A stretch of DNA of 40,879 nt, taken from positions 1 through 40,879 of the forward strand of contig JAEWQH010000041.1 in NCBI GenBank assembly GCA_023399275.1, written 5' to 3'. The notes under the pieces are model-generated. The model did not search any database. It had not been told where the DNA came from and was given only the letters and a program-made list of their open reading frames with translations. A program made the translations under genes and the position numbers. This document shows, in pieces, positions 17,009 to 26,189 of this stretch. Each line of letters opens with the position of its first letter. The stretch's first letter is position 1. This DNA is from Bacillota bacterium (GTDB lineage: Bacteria > Bacillota > Clostridia > Christensenellales > CAG-138).

Positions 17009-17041
17009 CGCTTGAGTTGGTGTGTTTCGCGAACTCAAGCG
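17009..17041. repeat. Perfect 10-bp inverted repeat, 13-bp spacer
   Basis: CGCTTGAGTT (17009-17018) and AACTCAAGCG (17032-17041). No T-tract follows on either strand, so it is not a standard terminator. It sits upstream of the small frame and XRE gene (minus strand) and just past the phosphoglucomutase terminator. Confidence 0.6.
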
Positions 17042-17073
17042 GCGGTTGAGCGGAAAAAACCGGGGCTTTTACG

Positions 17074-17099
17074 AAAAACAGCGGCAAGATCGCCGCTGT
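17074..17099 (-). terminator. Terminator of the phospho-sugar mutase gene
   Basis: Reading the minus strand: ACAGCGGC, six-base loop, GCCGCTGT, then a T run (17078-17074). It lies 25 bases past the stop codon. Confidence 0.8.
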
Positions 17100-17123
17100 C
17101 CTTTCGTCATCTACTTCAAGACG

Positions 17124-18854
17124 CTATGCCAAATGCCCTTTCAGGAGCGTGTCCACATCCTTGAGCAAAACGGCGAGCTTCGCCTCCAGCTGCTCCTTCG
17201 TCGTTGCCCGCGCGCCGATATAGAGCTTCAGCTTCGGTTCGGTGCCGCTGGGGCGCACGACGATCCAGCTTTCGTCGCGCAGCAACCAACGCAGCATATT
17301 GGACTGCGGCAGCGCGATGTCGCAGCGCGTGCCGTCCGCCTGCGTGCAGCGGCGCGCGAGATAGTCCTCCGCGGCGGAGACGGCCGTCCCCACAAACGAC
17401 GCAGGCGGCGTTTCGCGCAGGCGTGTCATCGCGCCCGCGATCTTCTCGATGCCTTCCTTACCCTCAAGCGTGTAGCTCTTGACGCGTTCGCTATAGAAGC
17501 CGTAGGTTGCGTAGATCTCGTCCAGCGCGTCCGAAAGCGTCATCCCCCGCTCTGCGTAGCAGATGCACGCCTCCGCCGCGAGCATGGCGGCGCAGACCGC
17601 GTCCTTATCCCGTGCGAGGCCGCCCGCGAGGAAGCCAAAGCTCTCCTCAAAGCCGAAGAGAAACGTCCTCTCCCCGCTGGTTTGGTATTCGTCTACCTTT
17701 TCGCCGATGAAGCGGAAGCCTGTCAGCACCGTTTCCAGCGCAACGCCGTATGCCGAGCAGATGGCATCCGCCAGGCGCGTGGAGACGATGCTTTTGATCA
17801 CCACGCCGTTTTGAGGCAGGCGGTTTTGCCGCTTCAGGGAAGAGAGGATATGCTCGAGCAGGATGCAGCCGATCTGATTGCCCGTCAGCGTCAGCCAGAC
17901 ATCGTCTTTCGTTTTGACGGCTACGCCGAGGCGGTCTGCATCCGGATCGGTGGCGAGGCAGACGCGCGCGCCCTTTTCCTCCGCCAGCGCGATGGCGAGG
18001 CGGAAAGCGTTCGGATCCTCGGGGTTTGGCGCGGTGACGGTCGGAAAGCTGCCGTCCGGCTCGCTTTGCTGCGGCACCGTGATCACATTGGTCAGCCCCA
18101 CGCGGGAAAGCAGCTCGCGCACGGGAACCGACCCCGTGCCGTGCAGCGGCGTATATACGATAGGAAGGCTCCCGCCGCGCCGCTTTACGAGCGCGGGATC
18201 GAGCAGCAGCTGCTCCGTTGCGGCATAGTAAGCCTCGTCCTCCTCTTTGCCGACCAGCGTGATCGCGCCGGAGGCAAGTGCAGCGTCGTAGTCCGCCACG
18301 CGCGGCGAAAACATCGGCACATCTTGGATCTGTGCGTAGATGGCCGCGGCCTGTTCGGGGGCGGCCTGTCCACCGTAGGCCCAGTAGACCTTGTAGCCGT
18401 TGTATTTGCTGGGATTATGCGAGGCGGTGATCACCACGCCCGCCATGCAGCCGAGGTGGCGCACCGCAAACGAAAGCTGTGGAACGGAGTGCAGCGTGGA
18501 GAAGAGATAGACGCGGATGCCGTTCGCTGCAAGCACGCAGGCTGCCTGCTTTGCAAACTCTGCGGAATAGTGGCGCGAGTCGTAGGCGATGCAGACGCCC
18601 CGTTCCTTCGCTCCTGTGCAACCAAGCAGATAGTTGCCCAGTCCCTGCGTGGCACGGCGCACGACATAAGTGTTCATGCGGTTGGTGCCTGCGCCGAGGA
18701 TGCCACGCAGCCCCGCCGTGCCGAATTCCAGCTCGCGGTAGAAACGTTCCTCGATCTCGGGTGCGTCGTTTGCGATTGAAAGAAGCTCTTTTCGGGAGGC
18801 TTCGTCCAGCGACGGTTCATTCAGCCAGAATTCATAAGCGGATCGTGTGTCCAT
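17124..18854 (-). CDS. Phospho-sugar mutase (phosphoglucomutase/phosphomannomutase, PgcA-like)
   Basis: 576 residues, typical of the alpha-D-phosphohexomutase superfamily, which interconverts hexose 1- and 6-phosphates through a phosphoserine. Motifs in order are FGTAGLRG (44-51), the active-site loop TASHNPSKYNG (143-153, phosphoserine Ser145), the metal-binding DPDADR (~305), the sugar-binding GFEESFG (~405) and the phosphate-binding RPSGTEPKLK (~545). This long form matches Bacillota PgcA-type enzymes that make glucose 1-phosphate for UDP-glucose and glycogen or wall sugars. The start is the ATG at 18854, with AAAGGA upstream. A consensus promoter lies at 18982-19010 and overlaps the promoter of the divergent gene. 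Confidence 0.94.
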   Translation of the reverse strand: MDTRSAYEFWLNEPSLDEASRKELLSIANDAPEIEERFYRELEFGTAGLRGILGAGTNRMNTYVVRRATQGLGNYLLGCTGAKERGVCIAYDSRHYSAEFAKQAACVLAANGIRVYLFSTLHSVPQLSFAVRHLGCMAGVVITASHNPSKYNGYKVYWAYGGQAAPEQAAAIYAQIQDVPMFSPRVADYDAALASGAITLVGKEEDEAYYAATEQLLLDPALVKRRGGSLPIVYTPLHGTGSVPVRELLSRVGLTNVITVPQQSEPDGSFPTVTAPNPEDPNAFRLAIALAEEKGARVCLATDPDADRLGVAVKTKDDVWLTLTGNQIGCILLEHILSSLKRQNRLPQNGVVIKSIVSTRLADAICSAYGVALETVLTGFRFIGEKVDEYQTSGERTFLFGFEESFGFLAGGLARDKDAVCAAMLAAEACICYAERGMTLSDALDEIYATYGFYSERVKSYTLEGKEGIEKIAGAMTRLRETPPASFVGTAVSAAEDYLARRCTQADGTRCDIALPQSNMLRWLLRDESWIVVRPSGTEPKLKLYIGARATTKEQLEAKLAVLLKDVDTLLKGHLA

Positions 18855-18981
18855 TCGGTTTGTCCTTTCCCGCTGCCTCCGCGCGGCGCCGGAGGCGGAT
18901 TTTTTGAAAAATACCGTTTTGTGTTTTCCGGCAAAGCCTGTAAAAGTGCGCCTGCGGCGTCCCGCCGCGCGCCTTAGCTTG

Positions 18982-19010
18982 ATTATACCCGCCCTCGTGT
19001 TGCATGGCAA
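18982..19010 (-). promoter_or_regulatory. Promoter of the phospho-sugar mutase gene
   Basis: Minus strand: -35 TTGCCA (19010-19005), 17-bp spacer, perfect -10 TATAAT (18987-18982). The predicted leader is ~120 bases. Confidence 0.8.
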
Positions 19011-19028
19011 GGCGGGCTGTGCTATCAT
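19000..19028 (+). promoter_or_regulatory. Promoter of the membrane/zinc-ribbon gene, leaderless
   Basis: -35 TTGCAT (19000-19005), 17-bp spacer, -10 TATCAT (19023-19028). The expected start near 19035 is the A of the ATG itself. Its -35 shares base 19005 with the divergent -35, making TTGCATGGCAA. Confidence 0.75.
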
Positions 19029-19034
19029 ACCCCT

Positions 19035-20522
19035 ATGGAACGGCGCCCACAACAAAAAAAGCGCTATCTCTCCGCCAGCTATCTTACCAGCGGGGCGGTT
19101 TTTTACGGCACGCTGCTGTTTTTGATCGCGCGCATCTTCACGCTGGCGCAGCTCTTTTCAGATGCGTATACCAGAAAAAAACTCGAGCAGGCGCCGCCGG
19201 AAAACTTCACGTTTTTCGGCGTACTTGGCTATGTGCTCGTCATCGCCATCATTGGCCTCGCATTCTATCTGCTGCTGAAGAACCGGCAGGGGAAGCTCAA
19301 GATCAAGCAGAGGAACCTCTACCTGCTGCTCAACGCGCTGTTTGCCATCTGGGGCGTCATCAACGCCGTCGGCTACCTTGTTGAGATGATCCTCTTCTTC
19401 GAGTTTGTTTATCTGCTCGATTTTTTGACGCTCATCGCCGCGCTTGTGGTGCCGAGCGTGCTCTATCAGCTCTCCGATCGCAAGCAGGACATCCCGCCGG
19501 ACAACGTTTTGTTCTATTCCGCCATCGGCGCAACCGCGCTCTCTACGCTGGCGGCGCTGATCGTCGCGCTGGTGCTGCGCAAGAGCTACACCACGTTTCA
19601 GCTTACGCGCGAGCTGATGTTTCGAGCAGGTATCATTCTCTTTGGCGTTGCGGGGTTGCTGAAAGCCATCCGCCTGCGCGCCGATCTGCCGGCGCTGGTC
19701 GCCGCTATGCCGAAGGCCGCGCCCAAGCCCGCCAAACCAAAGCCCGAACCGCAGCAGAAGTTGGATATCAAAGGCCGCATCCGCTGTCCGGACTGCGGCA
19801 AGAAGCTGCCAGCCGAAACGCGGATCTGTCCGCGCTGCGGGTACGACATCGAAACCCCGAGCCTCTTTGACGACGAAGAGGAATTTGACGAGATCGAGCC
19901 GGACGATGCGCCGCTGCCGGATGAGCCGGATGAGCCGGAGAAGGAAATCGCGGCGGACGAGCCGGAGGAGGATGCGTTTGAGGCGCCTGTGCCCGCTGCG
20001 CCGGTGCGGCAGGAGCTTCCGAAGGAGATCTGCCCGCGCTGCAACAAAAAGAAGCCGCCGTTTTTGAGCACCTGCCCGCACTGCGGCTATTACCCGGGAG
20101 ACCCGATCGAGCTGGCGCAGGAGGAGGAGCGGCTAAAGCAGTCCGCGGAAACAGGAACGCAGGCAGCGCCCGCGGCAGTGCCGGAGCCGAAGCCGCTGCC
20201 GAAATGCGAAAACTGCGGAAAGATCATTCCCGGCGGACTTGCCACCTGCCCCTACTGCGGCTATCATCCGGATGATGCGCGCGCTCAGGAGGAGCCGGCG
20301 CAGCCGGAGCCGGAGCCGCTCTTTGAGCAGGAGGATGCGCCGCCGCTGCAGGCGCCGCGCGAGACGGGGCGATACCGTCGCCCGACGCAGCGGCTGCCGC
20401 GCGTGCCGGACCCCAAGCGCCTGACGCCGCGCAACTCCATCGTCTGTCCCGAGTGCGGCCGCCGGTATTCCGCCGCGCGGGATGTGTGCCCTTATTGCGG
20501 CTATGGATTATACGACGACTAA
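19035..20522 (+). CDS. Polytopic membrane protein with four zinc ribbons, function unknown
   Basis: 495 residues. The first ~215 residues hold about six hydrophobic helices. After a Pro/Lys-rich linker come four zinc ribbons with paired CxxC knuckles: CPDC/CPRC (~251-268), CPRC/CPHC (~333-350), CENC/CPYC (~391-408) and CPEC/CPYC (~470-487), each second knuckle followed by GY. The linkers are very acidic or Pro/Gln-rich (for example residues ~277-325). The ribbons should be cytoplasmic and bind zinc, nucleic acid or protein. I do not recognise the membrane part. No Shine-Dalgarno sequence precedes the ATG (ATCATACCCCT), and the promoter spacing predicts a leaderless transcript. No later Met precedes the first helix, which supports this start. 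Confidence 0.8.
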   Translation: MERRPQQKKRYLSASYLTSGAVFYGTLLFLIARIFTLAQLFSDAYTRKKLEQAPPENFTFFGVLGYVLVIAIIGLAFYLLLKNRQGKLKIKQRNLYLLLNALFAIWGVINAVGYLVEMILFFEFVYLLDFLTLIAALVVPSVLYQLSDRKQDIPPDNVLFYSAIGATALSTLAALIVALVLRKSYTTFQLTRELMFRAGIILFGVAGLLKAIRLRADLPALVAAMPKAAPKPAKPKPEPQQKLDIKGRIRCPDCGKKLPAETRICPRCGYDIETPSLFDDEEEFDEIEPDDAPLPDEPDEPEKEIAADEPEEDAFEAPVPAAPVRQELPKEICPRCNKKKPPFLSTCPHCGYYPGDPIELAQEEERLKQSAETGTQAAPAAVPEPKPLPKCENCGKIIPGGLATCPYCGYHPDDARAQEEPAQPEPEPLFEQEDAPPLQAPRETGRYRRPTQRLPRVPDPKRLTPRNSIVCPECGRRYSAARDVCPYCGYGLYDD

Positions 20523-20572
20523 ACGTGCATTGCCCGCGCCAAAGCAACGCGGATGAGCGTGCGTTCCCGCCG

Positions 20573-20611
20573 AAAAAAACACCGCCTCCCGTTTTTGCGG
20601 GAGGCGGTGTT
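20573..20611 (-). terminator. Strong terminator of asnB
   Basis: A 14-bp stem (20578-20591 with 20598-20611) with a six-base loop. On the minus strand it ends in a T run (20579-20573). Its plus-strand side has only a weak T stretch, though it may also stop the convergent zinc-ribbon gene. A second hairpin, ATACCGTGG/CCACGGTAT (20613-20621, 20635-20643), lies between it and the asnB stop. Confidence 0.85.
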
Positions 20612-20664
20612 CATACCGTGGAAGGAGCGAATTCCCACGGTATTCGAGGGCGCCGGGTCAGTCT

Positions 20665-22242
20665 TTATACCGCGCTTGCGCCGTAATTCGCGAGAACGCG
20701 AGCCGACGGGTCGTTGACGTTGCAGCCCTCCCAGGAACGGTTGGGCATCCAGAAGTCCTTGACCATATGCGCTTGGCCGGGGTATTCGGCCTCAAACAGT
20801 TCGCGGTAGAGCAGCGATTCCTTCGTGAAGGGCGTCGCGAAGGTGTATTTCTTGCTGCGCTCGGCAAACTCCTCGTCTGTGTAGAGCTTTTCGGCATACG
20901 CCTTGATCTGATCGACCATGGAATGCCCGACTGCGTCCGAAAACGCGGCCTTTTCGCGATAGAGGATGTCATGCGGCAGGTAATCGCCTTCAAACGCGCG
21001 GCGCAGCAGGTATTTGCCTTTGCCGAAACGGTTCATCTTGAGGGCGGGGTTGATCGACATGACGTATTTGACAAAGTCCAGGTCGCCGAATGGCACGCGC
21101 GCCTCCAGCGAGTTGGCGGAGATGCAGCGGTCTGCGCGGAGCACATCGTACATATAGATCTCGTCGATGCGCTTCTTGGCTTCCTTTTGAAACTCCTCTT
21201 CATTCGGCGCAAAGTCCGTGTACTTGTAGCCAAACAGCTCGTCGCTGATCTCGCCGGTGAGCAGCACGCGGATATTGGTGTTCTCGTGGATATACTTGCA
21301 TACGAGATACATGCCGACGCTTGCGCGGATGGTCGTAATGTCGTAGGTCTCCAGAATGCGCACGATGGCGCGCAGCGAACCGATGACCTCCTGCGGCGTC
21401 ATCATGACCTCGGTGTGGTCGCTGCCGAGATAGTCCGCCACCTGCTTGGCGTATTTCAGATCGATCGCGTCGCCCACCATGCCGATGGCAAAGGTGCGGA
21501 TCGGGTGCGGCAGGTATTTGTTGGCAACCGCGCAGACCAGCGAGCTGTCCAGCCCGCCGCTGAGCAGGAAGCCAAGCGGCACATCCGCATCCAGACGCTT
21601 GACGATGCCGAGCGTGAGCTTTTCGCGGATGTTGTCGCAGACCGCGTCCAGCTCGTCCGCCGAATACTGCTGCACGTCCGTCAGGTTGGCATATTGAACG
21701 AACTCGCCGTCCTTCCAGTAGTGCCCCGGCGGGAAGGGCATGATCGATTCCGCGAGGCCGGCGAGGTTTTTCGCTTCGCTGGCAAAGAGGATCTTGCCGT
21801 CTTCATCGTAGCCGTAAAACAGCGGGCGGATGCCGATCGGATCGCGTGCGGCGACGAGTGAGTCGCTCTTGTGGTCGTAGAGAATCAGCGCATACTCCGC
21901 GTCGAGCATCTTGAACATGTCTGTCCCGTAGCGTTGATATAAGGGTAAGAGCAGCTCGCAATCCGAGCCGCTCTTGAAGTCGTATCCCGAGAAGAGTTCG
22001 TCGCGCATCTTGCGAAAGCCGTAGAGTTCGCCGTTGCAGACGACTGCGTCGCCGCCCCGCTCAAACGGCTGCATGCCGCTCTTTTCCAGACCCATGATCG
22101 TCAGGCGGTGGAACATCAGGTATCCATCCCCAACGCTCAACATACGTGACAGATCAGGTCCTCTCGCGATGGTTTTATAGAATCCGTCGACAAGCAGATC
22201 CAGCGGTATGCGCTTGCCGAGGTAACCCATGATTGAACACAT
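20665..22242 (-). CDS. asnB: Asparagine synthetase B (glutamine-hydrolysing)
   Basis: 525 residues. The N-terminal class II glutaminase domain begins with the catalytic Cys2 (MCSIMGYLG) and has VVCNGELYGFR (~67-77) and GSDCELLLPLYQRYG. The C-terminal synthetase domain has the PP-loop LLSGGLDSSL (~224-233) and, later, LLTGEISDELFGYKY and SLEARVPFGDLDFV. It makes asparagine from aspartate, glutamine and ATP. It starts 25 bases after the glnN stop with no terminator between them, so the two form an operon in which one enzyme's product (glutamine) feeds the next. GGGAG precedes the ATG. A strong terminator follows. Confidence 0.96.
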   Translation of the reverse strand: MCSIMGYLGKRIPLDLLVDGFYKTIARGPDLSRMLSVGDGYLMFHRLTIMGLEKSGMQPFERGGDAVVCNGELYGFRKMRDELFSGYDFKSGSDCELLLPLYQRYGTDMFKMLDAEYALILYDHKSDSLVAARDPIGIRPLFYGYDEDGKILFASEAKNLAGLAESIMPFPPGHYWKDGEFVQYANLTDVQQYSADELDAVCDNIREKLTLGIVKRLDADVPLGFLLSGGLDSSLVCAVANKYLPHPIRTFAIGMVGDAIDLKYAKQVADYLGSDHTEVMMTPQEVIGSLRAIVRILETYDITTIRASVGMYLVCKYIHENTNIRVLLTGEISDELFGYKYTDFAPNEEEFQKEAKKRIDEIYMYDVLRADRCISANSLEARVPFGDLDFVKYVMSINPALKMNRFGKGKYLLRRAFEGDYLPHDILYREKAAFSDAVGHSMVDQIKAYAEKLYTDEEFAERSKKYTFATPFTKESLLYRELFEAEYPGQAHMVKDFWMPNRSWEGCNVNDPSARVLANYGASAV

Positions 22243-22267
22243 GATCTTTGTTCTCCCGATAAAATCG

Positions 22268-24361
<2,094 letters not shown>

Positions 24362-24470
24362 GCTCAATTCTCCTCCTAATACCCTTCTAATACCCTTTGT
24401 GCCCTTCGATGCACGCCGCGCCCGGTTTTCTTGCGCTACCACCGGCGTGCCCGGGAGGCTTCGCCCTTAT

Positions 24471-24515
24471 AAAAAGCGGCAACGACACAGCGGTATCTCC
24501 GCGGCGCCTTTGCCG
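24471..24515 (-). promoter_or_regulatory. Candidate attenuator and ANTAR-type hairpin in the glnN leader
   Basis: Minus strand, 5' to 3': hairpin CGGC-AAAGGC-GCCG (24515-24502) has a six-base loop with A at position 1 and G at position 4, the signature of ANTAR-bound hairpins. The same 5' arm can instead pair CGGCAA with TTGCCG (24482-24477), followed by five T (24475-24471), a terminator-like form. The two folds exclude each other. Further on are a hairpin GCACGCCG/CGGCGTGC and a direct repeat GGGTATTAGAA/GGGTATTAGGA just before the ribosome site. Confidence 0.45.
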
Positions 24516-24534
24516 TTTGAAATAATATGCGGAT

Positions 24535-24563
24535 AGTATACAGCGCGGGGTATCGCTTGTCAA
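24535..24563 (-). promoter_or_regulatory. glnN-asnB promoter
   Basis: Minus strand: consensus -35 TTGACA (24563-24558), 17-bp spacer, -10 TATACT (24540-24535). The predicted start near 24528 leaves a ~167-base leader. Confidence 0.85.
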
Positions 24564-24610
24564 CCCAAATTTTATGCAGGATTTCTTGCACAAAACAATA
24601 AAACCCTGCG

Positions 24611-24678
24611 TTTCATATATGATATTTGGGCTAAAAATATTTTTTGATACCTTTTTTGCAGTTTGAAATCATATATCA
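24611..24678. promoter_or_regulatory. Paired TCATATATGA-type sites between glnN and glnA
   Basis: TCATATATGA (24613-24622, palindromic, preceded by TT) and TCATATATCA (24669-24678). ATATATGAT (24615-24623) and ATCATATAT (24668-24676) also form a larger inverted repeat. The second site centre is about 52.5 bases upstream of the predicted glnA start. The region is AT-rich in a GC-rich window. Confidence 0.5.
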
Positions 24679-24690
24679 TTCACAATTTTG

Positions 24691-24719
24691 TTGACAGGAA
24701 ATCCTATATTATGTATACT
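24691..24719 (+). promoter_or_regulatory. glnA promoter
   Basis: -35 TTGACA (24691-24696), 17-bp spacer, -10 TATACT (24714-24719), the same elements as the divergent glnN promoter. The predicted start is near 24726. A second, weaker extended -10 (TGATACACT, 24785-24793) lies further downstream. Confidence 0.85.
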
Positions 24720-24732
24720 CGCAGGAACAAAG

Positions 24733-24773
24733 ACGTTTTGAACCGGTTTTCGCCCGTCAAAACGTGGGTTTTT
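24733..24773 (+). terminator. Early terminator-like hairpin in the glnA leader
   Basis: ACGTTTTGA (24733-24741) pairs perfectly with TCAAAACGT (24757-24765) around a 15-base loop and is followed by GGGTTTTT. It begins only ~7 bases after the predicted start, so it would act as an attenuator. A second leader hairpin, GCCGCC-CCG-GGCGGC (24861-24875), precedes the ribosome site. Confidence 0.55.
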
Positions 24774-24911
24774 CGCGATATTTATGATACACTCTAGCAA
24801 GGATGTGTTTCTCAGAGCACGCCGGCAAAACCCCCGTACCGCCGCCGTGCGCAGCAAACTGCCGCCCCGGGCGGCGCGCTTCATTTTATATAGGAGAGGA
24901 TGTGCGCGAAG

Positions 24912-26126
24912 ATGATGTATACCGCACAGGAGATTGCCGACTACTGCGCAGCGGAGGACGTGAAGTTCATCCGCCTCGCGTTTTGTGATGTGTTCGGCGT
25001 GCCGAAGAACATCTCCATCATGCCGGAGGAGCTGCCACGCGCGTTTTCGGACGGAATCTCGTTCGACGCCTCCGCCATCCGCGGGTTTGGGGACGAGGCG
25101 CACTCCGATCTGCTGCTCTTTCCGGACAGCGAGACGCTCACGGTGCTGCCCTGGCGGCCGAGTCACGGGCGCGTGGTGCGGCTGTTTGCGGATATTCGCC
25201 GATCGGACGACTCGCTTTTCCCGCTGGACACGCGCAACATCCTCAAGCGCGTGGTGGCGCAGGCCGCAAGCGAGGGCGTAACGGTCAACTTCGGTACGGA
25301 GTTTGAGTTTTACCTCTTCCGGCTGGATGCGGACGGAAACGCGACGAAGATCCCCTATGACAACGCCAAGTATATGGACATCGCCCCGCTCGATCGGGGG
25401 GAGAATGTTCGCCGCGAGGTTTGCCTGACGCTCTGCGAGATGGGCCTCCGTGCCGAGAGCTCCCACCACGAGGACGGGCCGGGGCAAAATGAAATCGACT
25501 TCCGCTATGGCGACGCGCTTCGCGCGGCGGACAATGCGGTTACCTTCCCCTCCGTCGTGCGGACGGTCGCCATGCGAAATGGGCTTTGGGCGGACTTTTC
25601 GCCGAAACCGCTGCCGAGCGAGAGCGGCAACGGGCTGCATATCAACCTCTCCTTGGCGATGCCGCGGACGCAGCAGGCGCAGAATGCGTTTATGGCGGGC
25701 CTGATGGAGCATATCTGCGAGATCACCGCGTTTCTCAACCCGGAGGACGAGAGCTATGCGCGGCTCGGCGAGCATAAGGCGCCGCGCTATGTCACCTGGT
25801 CCCCCGAGAATCGCTCGCAGCTGATCCGCATCCCTGCGGCAAAAGGGGAGTATGCGCGCGTCGAGCTGCGTTCGCCCGACCCTGCGGGGAATCCCTATCT
25901 GGCGTTTGCGTTGATTCTGGCCGCAGGGCTGGACGGCATCCGGCGGGATCTGGTTGCGCCGCCGCCGACCAATGTGAACCTGTTTACCGCCGACCCGGCT
26001 GTGACGCAGAAGCTGCGCCAGCTGCCACGCACGCGCGCGGAGGCCGCGGCGATTGCGCGCGAAAGCGCGTTTGTGCGCTCGGTTTTGCCTGCGGGGATCA
26101 TCGCGGCGTACACATCCGCGGAGTAA
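24912..26126 (+). CDS. glnA: Glutamine synthetase type I
   Basis: 404 residues from the ATG at 24912, slightly short for GSI-alpha (~440). The beta-grasp N-domain has VKFIRLAFCDVFGVPKNISI; the catalytic domain has FGTEFEFYLF (~130), SSHHEDGPGQNEIDFRY (~183-199), SGNGLHINLSL (~235-245), ENRSQLIRIP and YARVELRSPDPAGNPYLAFA (~315-335). It makes glutamine from glutamate and ammonium. Alternative ATGs are at 24900 (only three bases after AGGAG, probably too close) and 24915. The nearby ANTAR gene, 63 bases downstream, is probably co-transcribed. The adenylylation-site region typical of GSI-beta is not evident, consistent with a Bacillota enzyme controlled by feedback and at the RNA level. Confidence 0.94.
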   Translation: MMYTAQEIADYCAAEDVKFIRLAFCDVFGVPKNISIMPEELPRAFSDGISFDASAIRGFGDEAHSDLLLFPDSETLTVLPWRPSHGRVVRLFADIRRSDDSLFPLDTRNILKRVVAQAASEGVTVNFGTEFEFYLFRLDADGNATKIPYDNAKYMDIAPLDRGENVRREVCLTLCEMGLRAESSHHEDGPGQNEIDFRYGDALRAADNAVTFPSVVRTVAMRNGLWADFSPKPLPSESGNGLHINLSLAMPRTQQAQNAFMAGLMEHICEITAFLNPEDESYARLGEHKAPRYVTWSPENRSQLIRIPAAKGEYARVELRSPDPAGNPYLAFALILAAGLDGIRRDLVAPPPTNVNLFTADPAVTQKLRQLPRTRAEAAAIARESAFVRSVLPAGIIAAYTSAE

Positions 26127-26189
26127 GGGCTGTTTGAGGACGGCTGCGTCCGTTGCCAGCGTGGAAAGAAGGCCGAAGGAGGCTTGCGT

